Shown here: positions 46,301-60,100 of the stretch, piece by piece | How positions within the stretch are numbered: the first letter of the stretch is position 1 | Layout: the number at the start of each line of letters is the position of its first letter | Source: Styela clava | Taxonomy: Eukaryota > Chordata > Ascidiacea > Stolidobranchia > Styelidae | Length of the DNA stretch: 64,000 bases | Assembly: GCF_964204865.1 (NCBI RefSeq) | Contig: NC_135263.1 | Coordinates: 10,461,426-10,525,425, forward strand | Direction: 5' to 3' | The notes under the pieces: model-generated | The model's input: only the letters and a program-made list of their open reading frames with translations | Told to the model about the DNA's origin: nothing | The model's database searches: none | Program-made: the position numbers and the translations under genes

Positions 46301-49300
46301 AATTAGTTTCAACTATTGTTAAATTTTACCACATTCACGATCAGCAAAAATCACTATACTTTGTTACAATCAGGTTAAATCAAAGAGCGAACTACCAAAA
46401 GACGCGAACAAAGTTGGCATCAATGACCTCGATTTTACTCAGAATGAGCTAGTAATTAAACAAGGAAAATTACTACCCGGAATTTATATCATGAAAATAA
46501 CTGCCTCAACTCGCGATAAAAATGGACAAACTTCTGGCAAGGTTTTTGATTACACAGCTATTGAAGTACCTACACTTTCATTGAAAGCTAAGATCTGTGG
46601 CGCTTTCAAATTGGAAATTGGTGAGTTATATCATTTGATTTTGAAGCAGTTTTAGGTACATGAAGTCGCTTATTATTTTACCTAAACTTTTGTCGTCGAC
46701 AAAACTTTTTATTGAAAATGTTTTTCTTTTTTTTTCTACAAAAATTAAATTATCAAAAAATATTCTATTTTGTTCGTGAAGTGCTTCTTTCCTACTAATT
46801 AAATAAGCAGGCAATTCTTGTTTACAAAATTTAAAAAATTTGTAAAGGAACTTTTTTGCTTTCATATGTCTGCTCAGCATAGCTATTTTTCTGTTAACTT
46901 TAACATAAAACTAAATAACTGTCTTCAAATAGGCCAAGATATAAAAGAATTCAAATACGATGCCTCCTGCACACCAAGCTCTAATACTCTTGTACTTGCA
47001 TACAAATGGTGTTGTGCAATATCAAATATTGACATTCCTACCGATAAGAGCGTGGGAACGTACACGAATAAAGGTTCTTGCTTCAAAGGGAGGCCAGCAT
47101 GTTTTTCAACCACAGAATCGGGACAAATTAAAATTTCAAATACTGTGATAAAAGACAAATTTTTCCTTCGACTTTTCGTTAGTGCAAATAATTTTGATGA
47201 TGGAATTGCAGATCAAGAAATCACCGTATTGTCTCAATCAGTGCCAATAGTAAACATTGTGTAAGTTTTATGATATTATAATACAATGAACTGACTTAAT
47301 CCAAATCGTCATGACAGTGTGTAGTTTATATAAAAATTAAGTCAATTGCCTCGCTAAAAATCTTTACTTGATACATGCAAGACTATTCCTATGTTAATTC
47401 CACTTACTTCCTGTTTCAGATGTTGGTCAAATTGCGCAAACGAGATTAATTCACAAGATTCTTTGATATTGCAAATAGAATGCGAAAGATGTATTAAATT
47501 TCAATGGACAATCATTGATTGGAAAGATGATGTCGTACAAGAATGTAACTCGAGTGACTTCTGTCAAATTATGACGGGCATTCTCACACACATCGGAGAA
47601 GTTGTTGAAGTGAAAGTTGAAGGTTCGCCATTCTGAAGTGGTGTAATTCTTCCTCTTATTTCATATGATAAAGTGGTCACTTGTAAACAAGTTGTACCCG
47701 CGTGTACATAATCTTAAATAAAAATTCAGCCGGAATAATCAAGATATTCATTAAACGTAATGTTTTTTCATGACCTTAGGTAAATTAATTATTATGTCAA
47801 AAATAAATAAATATTAGGTATATGATGTTTGAACTGAAACTTTATCAGCAGATAACAAATATAAATTCTATTATACATCTGAAATTCACGCTAACTATCA
47901 TACGAAAATTGATTAAAATTGTGTTGTCATTTTCGGAATAATGATATAAATTATCACTGTTCTAGAAGCAATATTTTCTTATATAATTGAAATAAATGTA
48001 AATCAACATCACATTTTTGCATTCAAGGTATTGATGAATTTGGACGGAGTGCTGCATCCACATTTCAAAGCTTTATAAAGACATTTTCATCAAACGTGAC
48101 CTGCGAATATGAACCTCAATCTGGATTTGCCTTTGTTACACAATTTCGTGTATCATGTTCAATTGAAGAAACTGATAATTTTATTTATCAATTCTTCTTA
48201 TTGAATGAAGGTAAATTTTAATTTTTGCTCTCGGTGCTAACAGTGAAATCATATTTTGCATTCTACTCTTGGTAAATAGATCTCACACACTGTTCACCAT
48301 GAGTTAAAATAGAAAATACGTTAAATTGTTAACCTCTGATCAATTCGATGGTATTCGACTCTGTAATTTAAAAAAGGGGTATGGATCTTTCAATTGATGG
48401 TCAATTTGATTTACTTCATTATAGTATATTCTATTTAGATGGCACAAATCCTTTGCTACAGCATGGATATGACGACTCATTAGAAAACCTTATTCTTCCT
48501 CCCGGACTCACGCATATTGGAATTCAAGTCTGTTCGTCAACGAATGCTTGTACTAAAACAAAAGTTTCCATTGAAGTAAAGTCGGCCCCTGATGAAATTG
48601 CTGAAAAGATCATCAAGGATATTCCAACACAAATATCTAACGCGATCAATTCTGGAAATTTACAACAAGCCGCAAAATCTGCAGCATTATTATTGGAACA
48701 TGTTGAGCTGAACATTGAAACGGTTAGTAACTGTAGTCTTCTTTCATATACTGATTGTTCACACTTTGCACTTGTGCTACGTTACAACATGTCGATAACG
48801 TTACAATTTGCGTTTTGTGTTAATTCACATATATATTTATGATGAGAAATTGAAGTTCATAATCTATAAAATAAAGCAGTGCTTCTAAGAAAAAAAAATT
48901 TTTGGACTTTATTCACATAACAAAATTACATCACACAAAAGTAAAATTTTATGTTAAAATAGACATATTTAATCTTCATTTCCTCATTTCATTAAATTTT
49001 ATCTAAAATAAAATAACGAAAATTATTAGCTACCTATAAAAATTAACAAAATGATTAATATATATATTTGAAAATCTGTATTTAGAAAGTACAAATTACT
49101 ACGAAGTTCGCCAATTCACATTTCTCATCGACGGAGTCGGCTAAACAAATGTCAGACGTTTTACAAGAATCGATTAAAGATTCAGGGAAGTTACCAACGG
49201 ATGTTATTGTAAGTGTTGACAACTATAGTAAACATTCTATTCAAGTATAAATGTTCACTTTCAAGATAAATAAATGTGTTTATTGTATTTGAGAAAAATT

Positions 49301-52300
49301 TAGTAGAAAAACTGACAGAAATACAAGAATGGATTCGTGATGACGAAGAATCATCGTCTGATATTTTGAAATCAGTTGCGTTATCTTCTATGCATCTATC
49401 ATCCAATTTGATGGAATCAATGCCGGATTTTAATGAGGTTAACAATTTTGATTACTAGATATCATAAGATGTGGGGACTTGATGTAGTCTCGTTACTAGA
49501 TCAATATAGGCTACAACACACAGGATTGGTTAACACTTGAAACAGGCATTCCAATTTTATCATTTATTTCGAATAAAAAAAAAAACGATTAGTCGAAGGC
49601 TTGAAAAAATATTTATGTCTGTTATCAGATTTCAAACATTCACTTAGGACTATTTTCTCACTGTTCAGCATTATATCAAAATTGAATTTAAAACTCTTTT
49701 GAATAGCTATGGCGTAACAATCAAAAGTTTTTAAGTAAAACAACACAGATGAACACTCATTCCAATATTTATAATTGTCATCATCCTCTAAGATTCTGCA
49801 ATGCAACACAGTGAGCACGAAAAAGTCAGGAAATTGAGTCCTATATTTCGAATAAAAGCATTTCTTATATTTGAATAAACGATATAATTAGAAATACATA
49901 TGATTAATTTATATGTCATTTCTCGGTACCAACAGCCTATGGTATTAATTTCATTTAAATCTCACCGCAAACTCGATACCATGTTTTCTTTTTTTAGACC
50001 TCAAGCACCCGTAGTTCATACTCATCACCATTGTTTCAACGTACAGCATCAGTCATAGATCAGCTAGGCTCCGAGATTCTAAAAACTGTTACACCTGGAG
50101 AGGAACCGATCAATGTAACAACGTCAGCGTTCAAAGCGAATTTAAGAAAAATGGAAAGAAACTCTAGTATGTTCGTCTAAACTCTAAAGTCTAAGTCTAT
50201 ACTATAGAAATGTCATACTATTCCAAAAATAGTTGTTAAATTCATTTATTAGTTTAATACAGAATTTTGCTTGCAACATTTCAATCTCTATATATAAACT
50301 GAAAAATATTCTAATATTCATAAAAAAAATTTGACACAGCTATTTATTCAAAACAGGTTTATCTATGAATGGCGAATACGTCAAAACAAGAATTGATTGT
50401 GACTGGTCAAGCATAAGACAAACAGAAACTATCAATCTGCAGGTAACTCATTCGCTGTTATCGGATATTAGCATCAACGAAAAATCTAATATCTGTGACG
50501 TTAAGAAAACTTTTGCATCACTGAACCAAATAGTTGTGAAAGTTACCTTCGTTATCATTTGTTTCTATTTGAATAAAATCAATCGAGCTCCAAAATTTGC
50601 TTCGGTAATTTCCTTTTTCCAACCATTCATTCGTTTAATAAACTACCTACAATCAAATTAAGTTTTTTTTTTCATTTTATAGCTTTTGCTACAAATCCTT
50701 TTATTATTATTGCCTTTTGAAAAAACAAATTTAGTAATGGCATATAGCTCATAGATATCATTTTCAGGTTATTCGATACTTTCCAACTAAAGCAAGATTC
50801 AACACAAAAACGTCTGAAGTTGATGAAGTTGCATCAATTTCACTTTCAACAACTCATAAAACTCACAACTTATTGAAACCAATAACAAATCCACTGATTC
50901 CTTCAAAACCTGTTCAAATTTATCTGCATGCCGACAAGCATATTCCTGATTCTTCTATAGAAATGGAATTTAAAATCAAGGACTACAAGAATGACGTTCA
51001 AAATTTTACGTTAGGCATTCAAACTTTTGAAAACATGTTCGTCAATGTTCGTCTGCATTCTAAAAATCTTCCGGAGAATGTAACGTTGAATGTTACAATT
51101 AGGAATGAAATTGGAAATATCGAATCACATATATTGACCAAAGCAGGTAAAATCTATATGATGATCTCTTACTTCTATCTTTCTTGTTCTACCGAAAAAG
51201 TTTTGTTCATATTTCCTATTTGGTGATAACAAACTTTTTCAATGTTCTTTATATGTTTTAATCAAGATGTGGTCGCCTATGTTTACCAAAGTTGCCATTA
51301 TTTTTGCCTTAAAGCTAGCATAGACGGTATCTTTGCTATCGTTATAAATGTCGTTTTTCCGTATCTACCACAGATTTCTCAAATCATAGTTATGCATGGA
51401 AACTGCATTTTCATGACAGAGGAAAAATAAACCATGAGTTTATTATTCTTGCATCTACGACAGAAGATTCCAATCAATCTCGTATAAATTTTATTTCAAA
51501 TCGCGATAGCGCTACTACTGATAATATTGCAACTGCTTCAAACTCTAGTCTTAATTTGATAAATACAACTGTCGAATCCAAAACAACTATCAAAGACACA
51601 ACTTCAACACCTGAGATTAGGTTTAACTTAACGATGAAAATATACGCAATGAAGTGTATGCGTTGGGACGATATGATAAAAGATTGGACCACATCATTTT
51701 GCAAGGTTGGTAGAAGTCGGTTCATTCATATTAATAATCAACCGAGAATATTGGGTTTGCTAATCGCTGTCAGTATTAACTTTATAATCTTTGCAATAAG
51801 GCAACATCTGGAAATGAATCAGACAATCTAGATTGGTGTGAATGTGATCTGAGTCAAACACAGTCTGGGAGATTAAGTGGAACATCAACATCCTTCAATA
51901 TTTTTTCATCAAAGCTTCTTGTCTTCTCACCGCCATTACCAAACAAAATTGAACTAAACGTTGTTGAGTACATCAACAACACAGGAGGAGTGGATGTAAG
52001 AATATGACTAGTTTGTATTATTGCTACTGACTTTTTCCTCGTAACAAATACATATTTCTCAGAATGATACTGATAGCGATGAATGAAAATTTGGGATCTT
52101 GTATACAAAATAGTTTTTATACAACAATATGTTTTAAAGTTATATAGGCTTGGGTGTTACCTATAACTGTATTCACTATCAATTAGACACTGTTAAAGCT
52201 CATTTTTTAGGGTAAAATGCAACAATTTATCAAAGTACACTTTTGAAAATCAATCGTACATAACTTTAATATGTTGTTATTTTGTCTTCCCTACTTCCCT

Positions 52301-55300
52301 AGGTCGAAGAGACGATTGAAAACATCAAGGATGAATTAGAACAAAACCCGATAGTGCTGATCGTTATTTCTATTATTGTGATTGTCTTCAGCGGAATGAT
52401 AGTATGGGCCAGATATCAAGATAAAATTACAAAAAACTTGGTAACTTGTTTGCTTATTTTAGTTTCTTAAAACGTTTCGTGGCACAGAAGAAGAATTCTA
52501 AAATATATGAAGGTTTTACATGCGCATAAAATTCATGTTATTGGAATTTTCAAAATCTGAAGACATTTCGTTTTAGCTTTTGATATACTTCGAATGAAAC
52601 TTTAGCCTTAAGCAAATTTTTTAAATAAATATGAACAATTTGGACCAGCGACTATTCTTTCTAACTATGCATTTTATTCACATTCCATTTATTTATTTTA
52701 TGAGATGATTGTAAGATTGTAAGATTATTTAAACTTTTTGCATAATGATTTAGTAAATATAAATTTGATTTATTCGTTTTATATGTTTTTACACAATTTC
52801 CATATTGTTTTAACATGGATTTTCTCAAGGTAAGAATTCATAATATACTCCCTGATCGATAAAGAATTGTTATGAATTTCGATTTCAGGACCAATACGTG
52901 GAAGTGTGCGATAATGTTCCTTTCGTTTCATATCGATATCTAATGACTGTGTTTACTGGGAGTCAAAAACATGCCGCACCAACATCAACAATTGCCGTAA
53001 AGATAAATGGAACAAACCAGCAAAGCATTTTGCATTTGTTGCAGGCAAACATCATAAACTTATTATAGTAAAAACGTATATTTTATGTATTACCAAATTA
53101 TTTGAAATTTTGCTCATAACAAAATAATCGTATAACTGTCGCAAACACACTACGAAGAAAGGATGGCATTATAATGATTACTATTTGGGTTCGATTCTAC
53201 TCGGTTACATTATTGCTCTGTGCAGCTAAAAGAGATTGTCGTAGGTTTATGAAATGTAGATCATTTTAAGCTAAGATAGTGAATACTTTTGCAGAAGCAC
53301 GATGATACAATTCATTTTCTATCACGCGGAAATGTCGTCACATTTCTGATGACATCACTGCGATGTGTAGGTGATATCACATCTATGAATATTTGGCAAG
53401 ATGGAAAGGGAAGCAACCCAAAATGGTAAAATTGAATTCGATTATACAATATGGAGCATAACCTAAATTGAAAGTGAACATATATATACAGTACATGTTA
53501 TTTATATGTTTATACAGTGCTTCATCTACCTAATAATTGGTATGTTTGTATGACATTACAGGTATATTGAACGGCTTGTTGTTCGTGACTATGAAACTAA
53601 TGAATGTTGGTTTTTCCTGGCAAACGAATGGTTGAACGACGAAGAACCGTTTGCTGAACCGATGGAACTTGTTTTATATCCTGCAACAATGAAGGAACTA
53701 CATTCGTTTCGAAACATATTCCTTATAAAAGTATCATATTATTTAAAAGATAGGTCAGTTGAATGTAGGTCAAAATGAAGGAACTCCATTCGTTTCGAAA
53801 CATATTCCTTATAAAAGTATCATATTATTTAAAAGATAGGTCAGTTGAATACGTCAATATTTCCTTTTAAATTAATACTGGCAATGGGAATACAATAAAA
53901 ATGTACTGCAGCGCCTTTTTCTGTGTTTTAGAAATTTGCCGTTAATTGTTATTTTTTGCAGTCACATTTGGTACTCTATCTTTGCACTACGAGAATGGTC
54001 TTGTTACAATATGAATAGAATTGAACGGGTTGGCTGCTGCTTTCTTCTTATAATGATGATCATCGTTACGTCACTAATGTTTCATGGACGGATTGGAGAT
54101 GATTATGATATATTGAATTTATTATCAGCATCTAATATCATTGCAGGTAATCGCCGTCTATAATAATACGTCATAATACTAATAACAAGATTTGGAACAG
54201 CAGGTCGTGACTGAAAACAAAATATTGAATAAAATATCGTTTTTTTTTCAGGTTTGGAAAGTGGTTTATTGTGTTTTCCCATCACATATATTGTCTCCGT
54301 AATGTTTCAATCTTCAAGAGCTCGTGACTCTGTAAACTCCCTCGGCAAAGAGAACATGTCGCTTGAAACGATTTCGCAAAATTACTTAGCATCGAAAATG
54401 AAGTTGTTCAACGACGAGCAAAGGAAAAAGTCATCAAATTCACATTTGCAAACAACATCAAATCGCTCTCGCATAACGGGCCGTAAATTCTCGAATATGC
54501 CAAAGTCTAGGAACCACAGAGGTGCGGAACTCAGGAAAAAGTTGTCGACAGAGAAAATATCACCTCACCCCTCAATGGAGGGTTTGAACTCAGAGAAAAT
54601 ATTAGTTTTTTCGAACAAAAAGAGAAAAGCTTCGCGTGATCAGCGTTCGAATATGAAGCAAAATAGTAACCACAAACCGAAAAGACAAGAAGTGCGAACG
54701 TTCACGGAAAGAAGGAAATCGAGGAACTCACAAAATATGAAGATTCCAAAACCTTCCTCACATATAAGCAATTTCAGGTACAGAGAATAATCATGTATCG
54801 TTAATAAACTCATATATGCAAGGTTGTACGAAGTGAGCAGAATTACTGTTTTCTTACTGAACGATTATTTTTATTTAGTTTTACGCAAACGGAAATTGCA
54901 ATTATGGATGTTGACCCAAGTTCATCTGATTTCAAACCTCTTCCATGGTTTTTCCGATATATAGGATGGATGATAATTGGCGTTGTCAGCACTGGATGTT
55001 GCGTACTCAGCATTATTTACGGAATTTCATACGGATATAATGACACAATCAAATGGTGGGTGCATATTCAATAGTTGGTACTTGAAAACACTATTTTATA
55101 GATAAATATAGTTGCACAAAATAAGATGAGTTTTTGATGAAAATGATATCCAAAGACTAAATCATACATTTATGCTCATATGTATACGATACACTGTAAT
55201 CGATTTGTATTATACTCCAAATAATTTATTCATTTAACTTGTTTGACTCACTTGTGTTCCAGGTTAATTTCCCTTCTATTTGCAATATTGGAAAGTATTT

Positions 55301-55936
55301 TCATTCTTGAACCGATCAAGTGTATTATTCTTGCTTATATTGCTGTAATAAGTAATCCGAGATTGGATGTATCAGACTGGATTCCACCACTAAAAAGAAA
55401 AGGTTATGTCAATTAATAAGTATGCAAGTACATTATAGGCATAATGCTATCGCGCAATTGAATATTATGAAATCACATTGCAGTCCGCATCACTGAATTA
55501 TTCCATATATACATGTATAGTAACATGACAACAACGCAATTGCGTAAAATGTATTCAGTTGAAAATAAAGTGTTTATTTTTAATTTCTTAATATATAAAT
55601 ATGGATCATATTTGTACAAATATTAACTGTACCTACAACACCAATGTGTCCATCTTTTTATAATTACATTTTTTATCCTATCTCGATGTGATCTATTGCA
55701 TAAATACATTGCATGTTCTCGATATTAAGCTTTACCACTGATAAATTTGCTATTATGCCTTTTCAGTTGTAATAAAGCGTCATGAAAATCCACGCGAAGT
55801 ATTGAAAGAATTGATAAAAGAACGTAAAACGAGCCCAATTTATAAAGGACCTGTTTCGAAAAATGAGAAAATGCGCAGCATGGAAAGAGACCGAAATTCA
55901 CAAATCACAAATACTAGCTCATGCGGTTCGCAATGA
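40331..55936 (+). CDS. Polycystin-1-like receptor, s-Themis-type, paralogue 2 (hosts the nested fibrinogen gene)
   Basis: 25 exons: 40331-40400, 44187-44328, 44413-44576, 44687-46107, 46374-46620, 46933-47260, 47420-47622, 48028-48210, 48439-48722, 49086-49208, 49294-49437, 49998-50166, 50357-50442, 50768-51146, 51374-51705, 51801-51995, 52303-52440, 52889-53044, 53295-53425, 53562-53753, 53962-54146, 54252-54777, 54879-55055, 55263-55402, 55767-55936 (TGA). Sum 6285 nt, 2094 residues; every exon phase matches paralogue 1. Order: leader (MDLPFVYKHFMLVIFLKIY); CUB-like (24-125); Ig/PKD-like repeats (about 126-545); REJ (about 560-1020); GPS (CMRWDDMIKDWTTSFC...DWCECDL, about 1405-1445); TM1 (about 1510-1532); PLAT (1537-1695, IWQDGKGSNPKW); TM2, TM3; basic Ser/Arg loop (about 1780-1930); TM4, TM5; tail with YKGPVS. 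No channel domain. Intron 1 (40401-44186) contains the antisense fibrinogen gene, the s/v-Themis arrangement. Exon 1 is the least certain part: it rests on leader, phase and donor only. Confidence 0.86.
41031..42446 (-). CDS. Fibrinogen-related protein nested in receptor intron 1, v-Themis-type
   Basis: Two minus-strand exons: 42446-42215 and 41713-41031, 915 nt, 304 residues; the split GGT codon joins in frame. Residues 1-19 (MNRLLLSFLYILMADTCM) are a signal peptide. About 25-77 is a helical, leucine-spaced segment (ANAIQKQLKALVVRVAELND) likely to form a coiled coil, with N-glycosylation sites NDS, NRT and NTT. Residues 78-304 are a fibrinogen C-terminal domain: MVIQRRKNGEVNF, GFGFPSKEYWVGLYNLDALL, RGGWWFGSC, SNLNGVY. 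The calcium-site acidic cluster of the paralogues at 3650 and 10337 is replaced by FSTFDYHSNTIRSPEC. In Ciona, v-Themis proteins are egg-coat fibrinogen-like ligands encoded in exactly this position; function here is inferred from that. It shares no IGFBP module with the other two fibrinogen genes. Confidence 0.88.
41989..42087. mobile_element. Small hAT-like element in the intron of the nested fibrinogen gene
   Basis: Starts CAGTGGTTCTCAACC and ends GAGAACCACTGA, inverted ends of hAT type enclosing about 70 bases. Flanks gcttagtt and gctcagtt agree in 7 of 8 positions. No coding content. Confidence 0.75.
42842..43780 (+). mobile_element. Decayed hAT transposon remnant in receptor intron 1
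   Basis: The left boundary CAGTGGTACCCAACCGCCGG is a hAT-type end. Near 43621-43695 the plus strand encodes DNEYPSLSNRAIKLLAEL, matching the C-terminal dimerisation region of hAT transposases, followed by a stop. The middle is occupied by three tandem units (42948-43524) that look like expansion of element sequence. The right end was not found, so 43780 is approximate. Confidence 0.65.
42948..43524. repeat. Three tandem units of about 215 bp
   Basis: Units start at about 42948, 43167 and 43380 with 'gaagttacg(t/a)tggtttattacgcaatttct', and continue with 'gtgcggtat...ccggcgacgtctt' and 'ggttcc(a)gattcatcgcga'. The third unit is truncated. They are more GC-rich than the surroundings. No coding role seen. 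Confidence 0.85.
43870..44096. repeat. Two-copy tandem repeat just upstream of receptor 2 exon 2
   Basis: The block 'gtgtgccttttttt...gggtgcccagcac...attacgcaaatatatgttattatttt...cccatttcaattttt' (about 43873-43963) recurs in diverged form at about 44010-44096, at a period of about 137 bases. It ends about 90 bases before exon 2. Confidence 0.65.
53045..53046 (+). other. Non-canonical GC splice donor, receptor 2 intron 18
   Basis: Exon 18 ends ...TTGTTGCAG followed by gcaaac. In paralogue 1 the exon has the same length (156 nt) and ends ATTCTGCAG|gtgagt at 28743. The alignment and frame require the boundary here, so the donor is GC. Confidence 0.7.
53688..53850 (+). repeat. Tandem duplication covering an exon end and its splice donor
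   Basis: The 77 bases at 53688-53764 (last 66 bases of exon 20 plus the donor AG|gtcagttgaat) recur at 53774-53850, offset 86 bases, with one mismatch (acta to actc). The intron therefore holds a second copy of the donor. Reading through to it adds the codons for SVECRSK and then a stop, so only the first donor keeps the protein intact. Confidence 0.92.
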
Positions 55937-57165
55937 AGTTTGGTAGTCCAGATCAGGTAATGTAGTAAGTCGTTTCAGCATATCGTATACTAAACAAAGC
56001 AACATTGCTATTGCACCTGCGGAAATCTTTGAGTAAAAACGATAATATACTAGAATACTTTGGGTTGCTGTGACCATTGAGTGTTTACTCGTTTTATGAA
56101 TTCGCATTTAAAGTAATTTATTATGTATATATGTATAATGCGACATTTGGTTAATCCGATATTCTTCTGCTTTTCTTTTTCAGCAATCAGGAAATGATCA
56201 TCTGGAAGTTTACCACAAGATCTAATAGCAAATCATGATTGTACACTTCTTTTCGTGTCACAGGATACTAATTATAATTTGAAATTGCCGATATACCACG
56301 TAGAAAAAATATAACAAATTGATCGGAAATTTGTAATTTTTCTGAACTAAATGTTTGAGGAAATATTTGGGAACAACCTTTCGCCGAGAAATCCATTGGC
56401 GTTTTCAAACGCAATTTATTGAGACGAACATAATTTTCAATACTAACTGAACTTAGGAACTCACTTTAACTTTGTCTCATCGTATTTCCTATCATATCGA
56501 TGCATTCATCTTCATTATATTCATTCAACAACTTCAAACTTTCGTATGTAGACCTATTTTTTGACCCATGATTATCACCTACAATACGATAGTGCGTGAA
56601 AAACATGACAATAAGCTGGTGGAAAACACCATCAAACTAAGCAATCAACTCAACTGTATTCGGAAAAGTACGGTCCATCAAGCACAAATATAATGCACAT
56701 AGAAAAGTCTGTTCAAGGGTGCCGGCAGAGTACCGTCACGTAAACGAACGGGTTCGTTGATCGCGTGATTTTCGAAATCAGTCATGCAAAATATTCATGT
56801 AACGACGTGATGTATTCATTGAGGTGTGCCGTCGAAGAACCGCTACAAATAGTTTTTATTAAAATCAAAGTCGTCATCACACAAAATTTCGAAGTGAAAA
56901 ACGAATCACATAGAGCCTACAAAACGTTTTGAAATAAATAAAAGTAATAGCCTTCTAGCGACAAATATAATCTTCTTTAACCACTGAAAATTTCAGATCA
57001 ATTCATCAATTAGGTAATGAGAAAGGTAACAACAAGAAGAAAAATGCCAACAAGATCACACCAACATAATAATAATAACAAAACGATTCATATGTACACA
57101 TTGAATCCAATAATTCATATTTCTGTACCACTGTAAACTGTTCAAATATTTAGATACGACAAAAA
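55937..57165. other. Convergent spacer between receptor 2 and the esterase
   Basis: Contains the 3' UTRs of two converging genes. A plus-strand AATAAA cluster near 56933-56942 could end receptor 2; minus-strand signals for the esterase are not clear. No exon or element was recognised. Confidence 0.5.
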
Positions 57166-60100
57166 CTAGGTAAGTAAAATGCTACATAAAAATGTCGTGA
57201 ACAATATGAAGGTGTTGAAAGGCGATGGTTGGTTAGATTCACTTGTTGTCTCTATTTCACCAACTCTTTGGGTTGTGGCCGGCGGTTGAACATCAGTTGT
57301 AAACGAAGCCATTGTAGAGACATCTACATCATTTGTAATATCTGCATAAATACCCAAGCTATCCCAAAAATCACAGGTTTCTTTTAAGTAATCAGTTTCT
57401 TGGTAACTCTCAGGATCGTCGATTCTCATATTTACCCAAGGCTTGCCGTTTTGTGTAGAGGTTTCTGAATACGGATACCATTTCTGAAAATTTCCTGGCA
57501 ATGGAACTTCGAGACCACCTGAAGGACTACCGGTTCGAGCAAAACTACCCCAGTACGTACTAAATTGATTTGACACAACAATGTCATGGTCATCTGGAAT
57601 GAACCTGGAAAGTAAATCACAATACATAATATGATCTGTAATGCTCGGTGAAAAATATTCACGTCAGCAAGTGTACAATCAGACTTAGTTTTCACCTACA
57701 TTCAGGATTTTACACAAAAAGCTGGATATAAGACACAAATTTTCAGTATATATATATAGGCTCTTGAATTAATATGTTTTGTAGATTTGGTCATTTACAT
57801 AAACTAAAACATGTTCGTATGTTCTAATTTTATCTTATTCTAAGTACAATGTACAATTAAAAATGTTATTGAGTCGTATATTTAGTTTAGCGAGCAATGT
57901 GTTTTTAAAATAAATGAATGAAAATAAATCTTACCCCCTATGTTCTATAGTTCTAAACACAAAGAATAGTTCGTGCCCGTGGTACGAATGTCCGCAGAAG
58001 TTTCCAAGAAGTTCTTCACAATTATTACCATCTAACGCGTGGCTGAAGATGTAGAAATAGACAGATTCTTCTGTCGTTCTCGATGCGTAACTACAAAGAG
58101 AAGATACGTAATAAACAGAATAGGTTACTATGTATAATGTATAGTGAATGTTTTATCATAATCATTTTTTTTTCATTTGGGGTAAATAAATTGTTCATTT
58201 ATTTATACGGTGTTCCATTGGGTTAACTTGCTTCCTTCTAAAAGTTATAAGGGATTCGTCGTCAAAATCTTGCAACAACTGCTGCTCAAGCACGTTAGAA
58301 AAAGGGGTTTATGCTCAGTTCTGCTGAAACTAAAATATGGAGTAAGCTATTTTGGAAAACAGGCTTGTTGACAAAAGGTTGCTCCAAATAAATAATCACA
58401 AGAGCTGAGGGGTTATTAGCCTGTTTCAAATAAGCAAGAGTAAATTAAATTTAGCAAAATCCAAAAAAACATTTCGTGTTTAACGACAACGCTGCAAAGA
58501 AATATTTGATTATACACAAGCAACGCTTCTTGGGTTCACGCAAACATGGGAATGTCTCACATATATATATCCATGGTTTTATTGTCGTAAAGAGTCTTTA
58601 TAAAAAATGCTTCTTGAGTTAGGCTACATTTACGCTATTGCTTATTCCTCATCTCACCGTGCCAGCGCTCTTGATGGGCATCCAAACCAAATGTCTGTCA
58701 TTTCTATTCCAAATAATTCTCCGTAGTCTGTGATGTTGGGTCCGTACATTTCTATGTATTTCTCAGAAATTCTTTCTCCGGTGTTTTCGTATTTCCCCGC
58801 GCTTTCGAAGAGCGCTTCATTTAATCCCTACAAAGAGGTAATGTTAACGTTAAAATAACTGGATCTCTCAGTCTAAACGGTCCAATTCCAGTGAAGTTAC
58901 TCGCTCAAACCATTCTAATATTTCATTCAGATTAATGTTTGTAAAAATAATTGGCACTGAATTGAATGCGTTGAAACTGAGTTTTATTCTGTAAAATGTT
59001 GTTACAAAATAGCTTACCCGGAAAATATATTCATTCGGTATTGGAATAATATATTTTATCACAGCTACTTCTTCGGCGTTTGTCCCCAAAATGATTGGTT
59101 TATTTGTTTGCCATTTCCCTTCTCTAAATAGTTCCAGTGGTTGACCGATATATTCAGTGCCATCGATGTAAGGACGAAAAGGCTCCATTGCAAAGATTGG
59201 ATCTAACTTAATCCATCCAGAACCCATCATTTTCGCCATTGTCGATATAAGCGTTTCTGGGTCAGCATCCCTGAGGTATAATTAAACTGGATTTAACAGG
59301 TAAAGGTCAGTTTGGTTGAAAACTGGAGGTAATAAAGGCGGATAATGGAAAACAAATTACTACTTACATTAGGCATGTGTAATTATCTTTTCTGTCCGGA
59401 CAACAGTTTGGGTTCGGAATTGGTAATGCTCCAATTGGACCGTTGCAGCGAAGATAACCGATTAATTTATCAGTAGTTTCTAAAGCCTCACCCAATGTTG
59501 GATACGTGAACACTGCTGGATTACTTTGCATGATAGCTTGATGAAAGAGAGGATCGCTGTTGTTTGACACCAAATGGAACATAACTGATTGTGCACCGGC
59601 ACTCTCACCAAATATTGTCACCTGAATAGTGTAGAACCCTTTTAAAAATAGCTCACAGTGCACAACACAATTTCAATCACGGAAATTCTCATGTTATAAT
59701 AATCAACATCGCACACTCACCTTAGTCTTATCTCCTCCAAATTTCTCAATGTTATTTTGAACCCATTGCATTGCCAGTTGTTGATCTTTCAAACCCTGAT
59801 TGCCTTCAATTGTTTTACCGTTTTCGTCAAAAGAAAGGAATCCAAAAGGACCTTTGAGCAATATATTTTACAGTTATTCAACTTGGCGGAATAGAGAACT
59901 AAAAGATCGGATTTTTTTAAAATTTCAAAACGGATTACGCATCTGTTTTGCATCGTTTTCTTTATAGTTTTTACCGTGTTAAATGTAATAAAAGTAATAA
60001 AAAAATGTGCGATGCATTTTGTTGTACTAGAGAGCAGATTTAATAACCCAACCATTACCCAATCTGTAATTGATGGTCACAATAATTGCATTGATTGCTT

